Shown here in pieces: positions 53,296 through 62,836 of a stretch of 64,000 nucleotides of DNA; position 1 is the first letter of the stretch; every line of letters starts with the position of its first letter. The notes under the pieces were generated by a model. That model was not told the DNA's origin and did no database searches. It saw only the letters and a program-made list of their open reading frames with translations. Origin of the DNA: Candidatus Zixiibacteriota bacterium (GTDB lineage Bacteria > Zixibacteria > MSB-5A5 > GN15 > FEB-12). The DNA is taken from positions 1 to 64,000 of the forward strand of contig JAWXAN010000074.1 of NCBI GenBank assembly GCA_034439475.1. The letters are read 5' to 3'. The translations under genes were made by a program, and so were the position numbers.

Positions 53296-54507
53296 GTGGG
53301 CATTTCGACAATCGGTATAATCACCAGTGGAGGTGATTGCGGAGGGCTGAATGGAGTAGTTAAAGGAGCCGCACAAATGGCAACCCGCATGGGTGTGAAG
53401 CCTTTTGCCATTCCCAATGGATATGCCGGTCTCTATAATCTTGTTGACATGGATTCACTTGTTGAACTCACACCCTCTCGTGTCGAGCGTTTCAGTATCG
53501 GTTCCGCAGGCTCCGAAGCAGGGCACTCAAGAGTCAAGATTTCGAAAATTAAAGATGACAAGAAGTACGAACGAATCAAAGCGGGTCTTGCCAAGTTCAA
53601 TATCGGCGGTCTGGTCATCAGCGGGGGGGATGATACCGGATCGGTGATTCTTGACCTTGCAACCCAGGGCATACAGTGCGTCCATGCCCCGAAAACAATG
53701 GACCTTGACCTTGTCCCATACAGTGTCGGCGGTGATTCTACAATCAATAGAATAGCTGATTTTATCCGTGAAATCAAAACAACTGGCCGCACGCATAATC
53801 GAATCATAATTGTCGAGGTATTTGGCCGCTACGCCGGGCATACCGCATTCAGGGGCGGCGTTGCCGGGGAAGCAGACGCAATACTTATCCCTGAAGTTCC
53901 TGTCAACTTCACTGAGTTGTACAGCCATCTCAAACGTGTCTTTACAAAACGGATTATCGAAAGTGATATCAATGCCGGGACATACACAATTGTCGTCGCT
54001 GAGGGTCTCCGTAACTCAAGTGGTGGGGAAATGTACGATGACTCAGCCGGCCTTGATACGTTCGGCCATAAGAAACTTGCCGGCGCAGGCAAATATGTGT
54101 CCCAGGAGATTAAGAAGATGCTTTCGACTGATCAGGAAATACGGCCCTTCATGAAATCACAGGGTATGTATGTGGAGGGACTCTATGAACTTCCAGAAAT
54201 TCGCATCATTGCTCCTGGTCATCTTGTGAGGGCGGGAGGAACATCGGCCTACGATGCCAATTTTGGTATGGAAGCCGGTGCGTGCGCGGTAAGCTTGCTC
54301 CTTGAAGGAATTGCGGGGGTAACAGTAACGGGTTTTGTCGATGGCACGATTCGTTATATGGAGATAAAGGAGGCCATTGTCCAGCGGCATGTCGAATTGA
54401 GTTTTGTGAGCCTCTATGAGCAGCTTGGGTTCACATTCGGAAGGGGAAGGGAAGATTTTAATCCGAAGTTTTCGAAAGTTTCCGGGCAGATTGAGCGGAT
54501 ATATTAA
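53296..54507 (+). CDS. pfp: 6-phosphofructokinase, predicted PPi-dependent
   Basis: A 403-residue phosphofructokinase of the PfkA/Pfp fold. The phosphate-donor site reads GGDDTGS and APKTMDLDL. ATP enzymes have Gly in the first (GGDGS) and Gly in the second (PGTIDND); the Asp and Lys seen here are the marks of pyrophosphate-dependent enzymes. Other pieces are ITSGGDCGGLNGVV, VGGDSTINRIADFI, VEVFGRYAGHTAFRGGVAGE and LRAGGTSAYDANFG-like APGHLVRAGGTSAYD. It starts at GTG 53296 with an AAGGAG site. Use of PPi would make the step reversible. Confidence 0.88.
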   Translation: MGISTIGIITSGGDCGGLNGVVKGAAQMATRMGVKPFAIPNGYAGLYNLVDMDSLVELTPSRVERFSIGSAGSEAGHSRVKISKIKDDKKYERIKAGLAKFNIGGLVISGGDDTGSVILDLATQGIQCVHAPKTMDLDLVPYSVGGDSTINRIADFIREIKTTGRTHNRIIIVEVFGRYAGHTAFRGGVAGEADAILIPEVPVNFTELYSHLKRVFTKRIIESDINAGTYTIVVAEGLRNSSGGEMYDDSAGLDTFGHKKLAGAGKYVSQEIKKMLSTDQEIRPFMKSQGMYVEGLYELPEIRIIAPGHLVRAGGTSAYDANFGMEAGACAVSLLLEGIAGVTVTGFVDGTIRYMEIKEAIVQRHVELSFVSLYEQLGFTFGRGREDFNPKFSKVSGQIERIY

Positions 54508-54564
54508 GACAAAGTGGGGCTATCGGTCGGTTTCTCTTAGGAATCAAAATTTCAGGTAAATACA

Positions 54565-54637
<73 letters not shown>

Positions 54638-54659
54638 TTTTGAAGGTACTCGAGTGAGA

Positions 54660-54687
54660 AATGTAGCCAAAGAGCCACTAAAGTCAA
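54660..54687 (-). promoter_or_regulatory. Promoter of tRNA-Thr
   Basis: On the minus strand TTGACT (54687-54682) and TACATT (54665-54660) are 16 bp apart, about 22 bp before the tRNA. Confidence 0.55.
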
Positions 54688-54754
54688 CGGCAAAAATGCA
54701 TACAGCCTTGCTCGGTTTATGCGGAGACTGTTCGAAACAAAAAGCCAGTCCGAA

Positions 54755-55372
54755 CTAACCGATTTTTCGAATTAGCCCTACAACTTTTCCGGCTATCCGA
54801 AATTCACCGGACATCTTATTAATAAAAATTGGCTCATAGTCATCGTTTTCGGGCTGAAGGCGGATGGTCGTTCCATCGGAAAAATATCGTTTTACTGTCG
54901 CTTCTTCATTGACCAAGGCGACAATAATATCTCCTTTCTGCGCCACTGTCTGTTTTTTTACAAGAACCAAGTCTCCATCCAGTATCCCCGCGTTTTTCAT
55001 CGAGTCACCAGTTACACGAAGGCTATACGAGTCCCCTTTGGGCAGAAAAGAGAGATCGATCACAATTTCACCTTCGATATTCTCAGCCGAATCAATAGGA
55101 AAGCCGGCTGGCACAGCTCCTACAAGCGGTACACGACCCATCCTCCCCGCAAGTTCACGAGTGAGTTCGATTCCGCGGGAGATGCTTGCGTGTTTCTTGA
55201 GATAGCCTTTTCGGATGAGAGCAGAAAGGTGCCCGCGAACACCATTGGTTGAGCTAATGCCAAACTTAGCGCCTATCTCACGAATTGTTGGCGCGTTCCC
55301 ATGATCGGTCATCTGCATTTCAATAAATTCAAAAACAGAGCGTTGTTTGTCCGTCAGCGGGCTTTTAGTCAT
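54755..55372 (-). CDS. lexA: LexA repressor (SOS regulator)
   Basis: A 205-residue repressor/auto-peptidase. The N-terminal winged helix (residues 1-65) has LTDKQRSVFEFIEMQM and APTIREIGAKFGISSTNGVR. The cleavage site is Ala89-Gly90 in VGAVPAGFPI, and the catalytic dyad is Ser124 in GDSMKNAGI and Lys161 in EATVKRY. All are intact, so RecA-stimulated cleavage should work. A 24-bp palindrome at 55410-55433 overlaps its probable promoter and is a candidate self-operator. The protein has typical LexA length. Confidence 0.95.
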   Translation of the reverse strand: MTKSPLTDKQRSVFEFIEMQMTDHGNAPTIREIGAKFGISSTNGVRGHLSALIRKGYLKKHASISRGIELTRELAGRMGRVPLVGAVPAGFPIDSAENIEGEIVIDLSFLPKGDSYSLRVTGDSMKNAGILDGDLVLVKKQTVAQKGDIIVALVNEEATVKRYFSDGTTIRLQPENDDYEPIFINKMSGEFRIAGKVVGLIRKIG

Positions 55373-55409
55373 AGAGCAAAGTCCTGTAAACTTTTCATGT
55401 CAAAGACAA

Positions 55410-55433
55410 ACAACTGCCCGTATGTGCAGTTGT
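55410..55433. promoter_or_regulatory. Candidate LexA operator (palindrome)
   Basis: ACAACTGC and GCAGTTGT form a perfect 8-bp inverted repeat around an 8-bp spacer. On the minus strand it begins within a TTGACA box (55436-55431), so a repressor here would block the lexA promoter. The sequence differs from the E. coli CTGT-N8-ACAG and B. subtilis GAAC-N4-GTTC operators. Confidence 0.5.
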
Positions 55434-55581
55434 CAATAGAAAATTTGTTTGTCGTCGTTCTCCACTATCAAATGTGATACTCAACTGATAGTTCAGGAAC
55501 TTGAACAGAGCCGCACTAATATCGATTCTGCTTTTACTTTGTTGCAGAAATCAAAGTAGCTATATTATTTGAAAGAAACAA

Positions 55582-56274
55582 TTGGCGGAAAAGCACAGAA
55601 AGGATTATTACAGAATCTCGATGTTTTGGAAGTTACTGCTTTTGGCTGGTATGTCGGCTGTGATTGTATTCAGCTTTATTACTGTTGCGCCGCAATCACA
55701 AATTGGCGAGTCCTCGAGAATCTTCTACTATCACATTCCGCAGGCATGGATCTGCGTGATCGCCTTCGCCATCTCGACCATTTATGGACTCAGGTATCTC
55801 AAAACAAGAAATCTTCGCGAGGATGATATGTCAGTATCAGCTGCTTCGCTGGGTCTTCTCTTTTGCATCCTTGCCACGGTTTCAGGTTCGATATTTGCAA
55901 AAGTGACCTGGGGGTCATTTTGGAATTGGGATCCGCGTGAGACCTCGATCTTCATTCTTTTGCTTATTTACGGAGCCTATTTTGCTCTCCGTGGCGCAAT
56001 CGATATAGAAGAACGCCGGGCCGCGCTTTCCGCGGTCTATGCGATATTTGCTTTTGTAACAGTTCCGTTTCTTATATTTGTCGTGCCGAGAATCATGCCC
56101 TCGCTTCATCCATCCGATTCGATTATAGACAAAGACCTGAAGTTCACCATGAGTCCCGCTGTACGTACAATTTTTTTCTCATCGCTGATATTATTCACCG
56201 GACTCTTCTTTTGGCTGCTTCGCTTAACATCGTCAATCAAAGGGATAGCGCGGTCGCGGGAAACCGCCGTATAA
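55582..56274 (+). CDS. ccmC: Cytochrome c maturation protein CcmC
   Basis: A 230-residue membrane protein with six predicted helices, of the heme-handling CcmC/CcsA family. The tryptophan-rich heme motif WGSFWNWDPRE is present, with conserved His residues near FYYHIPQAW and SLHPSDS. CcmC loads heme onto CcmE in system I. It starts at TTG 55582; ATG 55621 is a shorter option. It is followed 119 bp later by ccmE. No CcmA, B, F, G or H is nearby. Confidence 0.9.
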   Translation: MAEKHRKDYYRISMFWKLLLLAGMSAVIVFSFITVAPQSQIGESSRIFYYHIPQAWICVIAFAISTIYGLRYLKTRNLREDDMSVSAASLGLLFCILATVSGSIFAKVTWGSFWNWDPRETSIFILLLIYGAYFALRGAIDIEERRAALSAVYAIFAFVTVPFLIFVVPRIMPSLHPSDSIIDKDLKFTMSPAVRTIFFSSLILFTGLFFWLLRLTSSIKGIARSRETAV

Positions 56275-56393
56275 ACTGGATAAATATGATGCCTTATTTC
56301 GGCAGAATGGAGTTATATTATCCAAGCGGGCAACAGGACTTTTTATTTTAGCAGCTTGTGTGAGAAAATCACCAGAAAGGCTTAGGGAATGAA

Positions 56394-56828
56394 ATGAACG
56401 CGAAATATGTAATTGGCAGTGTAATAATAGTGGTTTTTCTTACTTGGGGGGCATCGGCCTTTTTCAAGACTACCGTGCAATATGTCTCTATTCAGAATGC
56501 AGTTGCCAGCAACCGCAAAGTACAGGTGATGGGTAAGATCGATTTTAGCCGGGTCAATTATAATGCAGACAAGACCCGGCTCGAATTTGCCGTATTTAAT
56601 CCTGAAGACCAGGATACTATATCGGCCTTTCGCATGCCCGTGGTCTACTATGGCACTGTCCCGGGTAACTTCGATCAAGCCACCTCCGTTGTTCTTAAAG
56701 GTCAGCCCAATAGCGAAGGTTATTTCGTCGCCGATCAGATTCTCGTTAAGTGCCCTTCTAAATATCAGGGAGAGGACGGTGAAGAGTATCAGGATATCCA
56801 GGAAGACAAAGCGCCGACCGGGGTATAG
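56394..56828 (+). CDS. ccmE: Heme chaperone CcmE, CXXXY type
   Basis: A 144-residue protein with one N-terminal membrane anchor (KYVIGSVIIVVFLTWGASAF) and an OB-fold: QVMGKIDFSRVNYN, MPVVYYGTVPGNF, and VVLKGQPNSEGYFVADQIL-like strands. Classical CcmE binds heme through His in HxxxY. Here the same place reads LVKCPSKYQG, that is Cys-x3-Tyr, the variant known from some deltaproteobacteria and archaea. An acidic, Asp/Glu-rich C-terminal tail follows. CcmC is next door. Confidence 0.9.
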   Translation: MNAKYVIGSVIIVVFLTWGASAFFKTTVQYVSIQNAVASNRKVQVMGKIDFSRVNYNADKTRLEFAVFNPEDQDTISAFRMPVVYYGTVPGNFDQATSVVLKGQPNSEGYFVADQILVKCPSKYQGEDGEEYQDIQEDKAPTGV

Positions 56829-57000
56829 CTTCTTTCTTCGAATTCCAATCTTTATTTCCTCTCAGCAACGCCAGCGATATTTTGAAGCTTCAAGCTGCGC
56901 ATTTTATGTAATTGCGATGTTGTCAGAGGTCACACCATTATGCTGCAAGAGTTCCATTAAATTGCACTCCCTCAACCAGATACACGGCCAAATAGTATGG

Positions 57001-57029
57001 TTGACAAATTCCAGCTGAGTCTATATTTT
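57001..57029 (+). promoter_or_regulatory. Possible promoter of the ABC/Gld-like cluster
   Basis: TTGACA (57001-57006) and TATTTT (57024-57029) with a 17-bp spacer, about 95 bp before the ATPase gene. The rest of 56829-57000 shows no gene or clear structure. Confidence 0.5.
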
Positions 57030-57123
57030 GACGCGCTAAATGGTGATGTTGCATCACTATGCGTAGATGAGAACGAAATAGAAGGGATCATTATCAGATG
57101 AGAAATAGTCAACAAGGGATACT

Positions 57124-57933
57124 ATGACCGAAAAACCATCATCGCCAAAGAGTATGATACAAGCGAAACGAGTCAGCAAATTCTACGGAGATTTTGTCGC
57201 TGTAAGGGATCTCACTTTTTCCATCCCGAAAGGACAAATTGTAGCCTTTCTTGGCCCAAACGGAGCGGGCAAAACGACAACAATGAAAATCCTGTCTGGA
57301 TTCTTGTCCGCAAGCGAAGGTACCGCTGAAATTGCAGGACTCGATGTACGTTCGCATAGGCTGGAAGCTGTCAAATTCCTTGGCTATCTACCCGAGAACG
57401 GCCCGCTTTATATTGATATGACCCCGCTTGAACTCCTCAGCTTTTTCGGCGAAGCGCGAGGGATAGATTCGAAGATGCTCAAACATAGAATCGACTATGT
57501 GGTTGAGCAGTGCTCCCTCGGACAGGTACTTGAGAAACCGATAGGGAAGCTTTCCAAAGGATATCGCCAGCGGGTGGGCCTTGCTCAGGCACTGCTCCAT
57601 GATCCCGATGTGCTCATAATGGATGAACCGACAGCGGGTCTTGATCCAAATCAGATTCGTGAGTTTAGAGCAAATATTGTTGAACTTGGCAAAACCAAGA
57701 CAATTCTTCTGTCTACTCATATTCTCCAGGAAGTCTCTGCGATCGCCCAACGCGTGCTTGTCATCAACGAGGGACGCCTTGTATTTGATGGCACTCCGAG
57801 ACAGCTTGGTGAAAGCGGTGGAATCGAAGATACTTTCTACCATCTGACCGGTTTCGGCAAGACTGCTATGGCTTCAGTCCGACCTTCTGACAGCGGCGAG
57901 CAATCAATGATATCCGAAGGAGGCCGGGTATGA
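57124..57933 (+). CDS. ABC transporter ATP-binding protein (GldA-like)
   Basis: A 269-residue ABC ATPase. Walker A is [12 protein letters not shown], the signature is [20 protein letters not shown], Walker B is [15 protein letters not shown], with the H-loop STHIL. The group (GldA/NatA/CcmA-like) exports or works with ABC-2 permeases. The next gene, overlapping by 4 bp, is an ABC-2 permease fused to a GldG-like domain, so the two form one transporter. Confidence 0.92.
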   Translation: MTEKPSSPKSMIQAKRVSKFYGDFVAVRDLTFSIPKGQIVAFLGPNGAGKTTTMKILSGFLSASEGTAEIAGLDVRSHRLEAVKFLGYLPENGPLYIDMTPLELLSFFGEARGIDSKMLKHRIDYVVEQCSLGQVLEKPIGKLSKGYRQRVGLAQALLHDPDVLIMDEPTAGLDPNQIREFRANIVELGKTKTILLSTHILQEVSAIAQRVLVINEGRLVFDGTPRQLGESGGIEDTFYHLTGFGKTAMASVRPSDSGEQSMISEGGRV

Positions 57934-60602
57934 GTTTGAACAACAGGCTTATCGCGGCAATTGTCAAAAGGGACCTGAGGCTGTATTTCAGCAATCCAAC
58001 AGGATACGTATTTATAACATTGTTCATTTTTCTGAGTGCCGCCGGCGCTTTTTGGCAGGGGAGATTCTTTGCGAATAACCTCGCTAATCTTGATCAGCTC
58101 AATCTTATATTTCCCTATATCTTGCTTTTCTTTGCTCCTGCTTTGACAATGAATATCTGGGCGGAGGAGCGCAAACAGGGGACTGATGAACTTCTGTTTA
58201 CACTTCCAGCGACAGATTTGGAAGTAATGCTTGGAAAATATATTGCCGTGCTGGGAATATACACTGCGGCTCTGGCGCTTTCTTTTAGTCATGTCTTTGT
58301 CCTCCTCTGGCTGGGCAGCCCGGACATTGGCCTGATGCTCGGTAACTATATAGGTTATTGGCTTATTGGAGCCGCGATGCTCGCGATCGGCATGTTGGCA
58401 TCATTACTAACCGCCAATTCGACAATAGCGTTTATCCTCGGAGCGCTTTTCTGCTCGGTGCTTGTCTTCATTGATTCATCGCAGATGACAGTCAGCAGAT
58501 GGCTTCAGGAATTATTAGCTCCGATAAGCGTCTTTGGCGCTTTTGGGGATTTCTCCCGAGGAATTGTGTCGTTATCGGGGCTTCTTTATTTTGGTTCAAT
58601 TATAGGTGTCATGCTCTTTTTAAATGTGATGCTTATCGGCCGCAGGCATTGGCCAGCGAAAGCCGATGGTTATCGATTCTGGCTTCATCAGTTGGCTCGC
58701 GCAGTAGCTGTTGTTTTGGCAGTAATCTCACTAAACGTAATAGTGAATCGCGGCAATCTAAGGGCCGACGTCACCGCAGAGCAGTTACACTCACTTTCAT
58801 CGGAGACAGAACAGTTAATAGAAGACCTGCCCGATGACCGCGCTGTGTTGGTGCAGGCATTTATCAGCCCCGAAGTTCCGCGTGAATATGTCGAGACGCG
58901 CGCCAATCTGATTGGAACGCTCAAAGAAATCGCCGCGATAGGCGGTGATCGGGTCCAGGTCATTATTCGTGAAACTGAGCCGTTCACAGACGAAGCTCGC
59001 GATGCCCGCGAGAAATTCAACATTCTCCCTCGCGATGTTATGACCTCCGAAGCCGCGCAGGTGAGCAGTAAGAGTGTGTTCCTTGGGGTAGCATTTACCA
59101 GCGGAGCGCGAGAAGAAGTAATTCCATTCTTTGACCGCGGCTTGCCGGTGGAATATGAGCTTACAAGAAGTCTTCGTGTCGCGGCCGATGCCAACAGAAA
59201 AAAGATAGGGATTCTCACAACTGAGGCGAAGGTATTTGGCGGTTTTGATTACCAAACAATGAACTCAAGTCCGCCGTGGCAGATAGTAAGCGAACTTAAA
59301 AAGCAATACGAGGTCGTTCAGGTCTCCGCCGAGCAACCAATAACAGATAAGCTTGATGGATTGCTTGCGATTCTTCCCTCGACACTAACACAGCCCGAAA
59401 TAGACAATCTTCAGACATATATAACCAATGGGAATCCGACCCTTATTTTTGATGACCCGCTTCCGTTGATCGACCCAGCCATGTCACCATCGGCTCCTCC
59501 GGGCGCCGGCCAGAACCCGTTCATGCAGCAGCAACAGCAGCCGCCAAAACAAAAGGGAAGTGTGAGCGGACTAATGAATGCAGTAGGTATCAATTGGAAC
59601 TCGACTCAGCTTATCTGGGACGGATACAATCCCCACCCTGACCTCGGACAACTCCAGCCTGAGATAGTCTTCATCGGACGTGGAAATGACAACGCCGAGG
59701 CTTTCAATGACTCGGTTTCGGCGACATCGGGCTTGCAAGAGGTGGTCGCACTCTATTCAGGATACATCTACAAAGCAGGCAATAGCCCGCTCCAGTTCAA
59801 ACCCCTGCTAAAGACCGGCCATCTCTCCGGCATGCTTCCCTGGGACCAAATTGTCCAACGGAGCTTTTTCGGTATGGGTCTCAACCGCAATCCAAAACGT
59901 GTGCCGACAGGGGAGTCTTACATAATTGCCGCTCAGGTCAAAGGAAAGCCATTAGCAAATCCCGATGATACCGTTGTGTCATCACCTTCTCCAATCCATG
60001 TCATAATGGCCGCAGACGTGGATATGATTTCAGACCAATTTTTCCAGTTTCGTGAACGCGGAATGGAGAATTTCCAATTCGATAATATTGCATTCGTTCT
60101 CAACAGCATGGATTTACTCGTTGGAGACGAGTCGTTTATCGACCTGAGAAAGAAACGCGTCAGACATCGGACTCTCAAAACTGTGGAATCACAGACCCGG
60201 CAATTTGTCGAGCGTCGACTTGAGGAAGAAAAGCAGGCGGAGGTCTTTGCTCAGCAGGCTCTCAATGAAGCCCAGCAGAGGCTGAATGAGAAAGTTGCCC
60301 AGGTCCAGAGCCGTACCGATCTCGACGATCAGGCCAAGCAGATAATGGTGAAAAACCTCCAAGAAGTGGAAAACCGCCGCTTTGAAGTCAGCAAAGGAAA
60401 TATCGAGGCGAAAAAAGAAGCGACGGTGGCTCGTAGCAAAGAGACTATGGAGACTGCTGTTCTTTCAATTCAAAGCCGCATCAAGACGTTGGCGGTCTTG
60501 ATTCCGCCGATTCCGGCGCTCGCACTCGGTGTAATGATTTTTATCAGGCGAAGACGGCGGGAGTTTGAGGGAGAGTTGCAATCACGAAGGCTGAGGAGCT
60601 AA
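57930..60602 (+). CDS. ABC-2 permease fused to GldG-like extracytoplasmic protein
   Basis: 890 residues in two parts. Residues 1-235 are an ABC-2 type permease with six helices (GldF-like: [40 protein letters not shown]). From about 250 a membrane helix leads to a GldG-like domain ([20 protein letters not shown] ... [15 protein letters not shown]) with a disordered Pro/Gln-rich insertion near residue 530 and a coiled coil at about 750-830, ending in a final membrane helix. In Bacteroidetes gliding systems GldF and GldG are separate. Fusions like this are common in other phyla, where the function is unknown. Confidence 0.85.
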   Translation: MSLNNRLIAAIVKRDLRLYFSNPTGYVFITLFIFLSAAGAFWQGRFFANNLANLDQLNLIFPYILLFFAPALTMNIWAEERKQGTDELLFTLPATDLEVMLGKYIAVLGIYTAALALSFSHVFVLLWLGSPDIGLMLGNYIGYWLIGAAMLAIGMLASLLTANSTIAFILGALFCSVLVFIDSSQMTVSRWLQELLAPISVFGAFGDFSRGIVSLSGLLYFGSIIGVMLFLNVMLIGRRHWPAKADGYRFWLHQLARAVAVVLAVISLNVIVNRGNLRADVTAEQLHSLSSETEQLIEDLPDDRAVLVQAFISPEVPREYVETRANLIGTLKEIAAIGGDRVQVIIRETEPFTDEARDAREKFNILPRDVMTSEAAQVSSKSVFLGVAFTSGAREEVIPFFDRGLPVEYELTRSLRVAADANRKKIGILTTEAKVFGGFDYQTMNSSPPWQIVSELKKQYEVVQVSAEQPITDKLDGLLAILPSTLTQPEIDNLQTYITNGNPTLIFDDPLPLIDPAMSPSAPPGAGQNPFMQQQQQPPKQKGSVSGLMNAVGINWNSTQLIWDGYNPHPDLGQLQPEIVFIGRGNDNAEAFNDSVSATSGLQEVVALYSGYIYKAGNSPLQFKPLLKTGHLSGMLPWDQIVQRSFFGMGLNRNPKRVPTGESYIIAAQVKGKPLANPDDTVVSSPSPIHVIMAADVDMISDQFFQFRERGMENFQFDNIAFVLNSMDLLVGDESFIDLRKKRVRHRTLKTVESQTRQFVERRLEEEKQAEVFAQQALNEAQQRLNEKVAQVQSRTDLDDQAKQIMVKNLQEVENRRFEVSKGNIEAKKEATVARSKETMETAVLSIQSRIKTLAVLIPPIPALALGVMIFIRRRRREFEGELQSRRLRS

Positions 60603-60605
60603 GAG

Positions 60606-61973
60606 ATGACCGAAACGAAGAAGACACTGTTTTTTCTCGCTGTTGCCGGGCTATTGGTATTGCTGGCTTTTATTGCCGCCCCAAAAACGATCACACCCGA
60701 GGCCTTCAAGGATCTCGGGACAAAATTCTTTCCGGAGTTTACCGATCCGAATGAGGCGACAACGATGGAAGTTGTGGATTACGATGATGCAACCGGGTCG
60801 TCCCGCCCATTCAAAGTCACCTTCAATAACGGTCGCTGGACAATTCCTTCGCACAATGATTATCCGGCTGATGGCAAAGACCGCCTTGCAAAGACTGCCG
60901 CCGGTGTCATAGACATTAACAAAGATGATTTCAGAACAGATTCCCCGACGGAGTATGAAGCAATGGGGGTTGTTGACCCGCTTGACGAAAGCTCTGCAGG
61001 TCTTTCGGGCAGGGGTAGACGAGTGACGATCAAGGGACAAGATAGTCGTGTGCTGGCCGATTTCATTATAGGAAACGAGGTTGTCGACCGCCCGGGTTTG
61101 CGTTTTGTTCGTATACCGGATGAAAAACGAGTCTATGCCTCAAAAGTAAACGTCGATATTTCCGCTCGCTTCGAGGATTGGATTGAGCCAGATTTGCTCA
61201 AAGTCACTGGAAACAAGATAAGTCGCGTCGTATTGAAGGATTATTCGATTAATGAGCGGACACTTTCAGTGGAGCAACGAGATGTGATAACATTGGTAAA
61301 CCAGTCAGGGGTATGGAAATTCGACAAGTCCGGCAAATCCGGCAAATCCGGATCGCCCGATACTACCGTTGTCCAGTCGCTCATTAAAACGCTTGATGAG
61401 CTTGCGATTGTAGGAGTCAGACCAAAACCGGCAGCCTTGACCGCAGCGCTGAGTGGTAAAAGCCCGATGACCTCGATATCGCAGGCCGACTGGTTATCAT
61501 TGCAGAGTAAAGGGTACTATTTGACCCGTGAAGGTCAACTCCTATCTAATGAAGGAGAACTTCAGTTCTCGACCGAAGAAGGACTTAAATATACGCTTAG
61601 ATTTGGCGAAGTCGCGTACGGTACAGGTCTTGCGCTGACAGCAGGGGCCAGCGAAGCGGAGCAGGCCGGTAGCGGTGGTGGCGCTGAAAATCGCTACTTG
61701 TTCGTCTCGGTTGATTTTGATAACAACTCACTCGTAGAGCCGCCAAAAGCATCGGATATGACTTTTAAGAACAAGCCTGACAGTTTGCTTTCGGAGGAAG
61801 AGAAACAACAGTGGACTATAAACGATATTTGGCAGAGCTGGCAGAATAAAGTTTCTGCGAACCGAAAGTCGGTGGATGGTCTCAACGAAAGATTTTCACA
61901 TTGGTATTATGTGATTTCATCGGCCAGTTTTGATAAATTGCGACTGAAGCGCAAAGATTTGATTAAGAGTTGA
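60606..61973 (+). CDS. DUF4340 domain protein of the Gld-like transporter set
   Basis: A 455-residue protein with one N-terminal membrane helix (TLFFLAVAGLLVLLAFIA) and a long extracytoplasmic part with the repeated beta units of DUF4340 (VTFNNGRWTIPSHNDYPADG, ADFIIGNEVVDRPG, FVRIPDEKRVYASKV). DUF4340 proteins regularly sit behind the GldA-GldFG type transporter, and it starts 4 bp after the previous stop, so it belongs to the same complex or pathway. A short Lys-Ser-Gly repeat (KSGKSGKSG, near 61330) lies in a linker. The function is unknown. Confidence 0.82.
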   Translation: MTETKKTLFFLAVAGLLVLLAFIAAPKTITPEAFKDLGTKFFPEFTDPNEATTMEVVDYDDATGSSRPFKVTFNNGRWTIPSHNDYPADGKDRLAKTAAGVIDINKDDFRTDSPTEYEAMGVVDPLDESSAGLSGRGRRVTIKGQDSRVLADFIIGNEVVDRPGLRFVRIPDEKRVYASKVNVDISARFEDWIEPDLLKVTGNKISRVVLKDYSINERTLSVEQRDVITLVNQSGVWKFDKSGKSGKSGSPDTTVVQSLIKTLDELAIVGVRPKPAALTAALSGKSPMTSISQADWLSLQSKGYYLTREGQLLSNEGELQFSTEEGLKYTLRFGEVAYGTGLALTAGASEAEQAGSGGGAENRYLFVSVDFDNNSLVEPPKASDMTFKNKPDSLLSEEEKQQWTINDIWQSWQNKVSANRKSVDGLNERFSHWYYVISSASFDKLRLKRKDLIKS

Positions 61974-62024
61974 TTGACCAGTCAAAAAAAGACTGATCTG
62001 TGCTAATATTCACGAGGAGGCATT

Positions 62025-62633
62025 ATGAAACAGGATAATTCGATTCGAAACGGGGAACTCATGAAAGCATATAGTGATTTGGAAAGGGCCAAAGCCCGGA
62101 TCTTGGAGCTTCGTCAAGCTGTACCGGAGCTCCCGGTCGCTGATTACACTTTCAAAACTATCTCAGGAGAACCGGTCACACACTCCAGTCTGTTTCAAGA
62201 CAAAAGCGAACTTATGATAATTCATAACATGGGCAAAGGATGCAGTTACTGTACGGTCTGGGCCGACGGTTTTAATGGTCTTGTGCCTCATCTCGAAAAC
62301 CGTGTACCGTTTGCTGTAATTTCTCCCAATGCCCCGGATGATATCAAGTCCTTCTCAGAAAGTCGCGGCTGGCTGTTTAGTATTTTGTCCGCCCAAGACT
62401 CAACCTTTGCAAAAGACATGGGCTTTGCCAGTGAAAAGAATGAACCTTGGCCGGGCGTATCGACTTTTTGCAAGGATGACAGTGGTAAAATGTATCGTGT
62501 CAATGCGGCGGATTTTGGCCCTGGAGATGATTATTGCGCGCTCTGGCATCTCTTCGATTTGCTCCCTTCAGGTAAAGGAGACTGGGAGCCGAAATATGTC
62601 TACGAACAGACGCTAAAGCTGACGAGGACGTAA
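62025..62633 (+). CDS. DUF899-like thioredoxin-fold protein
   Basis: A 202-residue protein with a thioredoxin-like core: PELPVADYTFKTISGEPVTH, then ELMIIHNMGKGCSYCTVWAD (CSYC, a CXXC pair) and VPFAVISPNAPDDIKSF. The pattern CSYC-x2-WADGFNG is that of DUF899/AhpC-like proteins. No signal peptide is seen, so it should be cytoplasmic. A strong GAGGAGG site precedes ATG 62025. The role is not known. Confidence 0.75.
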   Translation: MKQDNSIRNGELMKAYSDLERAKARILELRQAVPELPVADYTFKTISGEPVTHSSLFQDKSELMIIHNMGKGCSYCTVWADGFNGLVPHLENRVPFAVISPNAPDDIKSFSESRGWLFSILSAQDSTFAKDMGFASEKNEPWPGVSTFCKDDSGKMYRVNAADFGPGDDYCALWHLFDLLPSGKGDWEPKYVYEQTLKLTRT

Positions 62634-62733
62634 GGGAGAAGCCAATATCTGAACGGTCACATAGTTGACAAATCTATCCAGGGACATCCATGACACTTTT
62701 GTGGTTTTGTCATCTTTCTGTTAGTTCCTGTAA

Positions 62734-62757
62734 CCCACCCAACGGGTGGGCTCTTTC
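62734..62757 (+). terminator. Terminator for the 62025 gene
   Basis: CCCACCC (62734-62740) pairs with GGGTGGG (62744-62750) around the loop AAC, followed by a T-rich stretch. The arms resemble those of the next hairpin on the opposite strand. Confidence 0.65.
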
Positions 62758-62784
62758 CCTTCTTGAATGAACGGTTCAGACCAA

Positions 62785-62811
62785 AGAAAAACCCACCCAT
62801 AGAGGTGGGTT
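62785..62811 (-). terminator. Terminator for the dockerin protein gene
   Basis: Read on the minus strand, AACCCACC (62811-62804) pairs with GGTGGGTT (62797-62790) and is followed by a T-run. It faces the plus-strand terminator at 62734, so the two converging genes each have their own stop signal. Confidence 0.75.
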
Positions 62812-62836
62812 CAGTGTAGCGAAAATCTATCCAATC

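Noticed and set aside
61327-61350. Three copies of a 9-bp unit (tccggcaaa) in the DUF4340 gene
   Set aside because: It keeps the frame and encodes a short Lys-Ser-Gly linker; too short and ordinary to be a functional repeat array.
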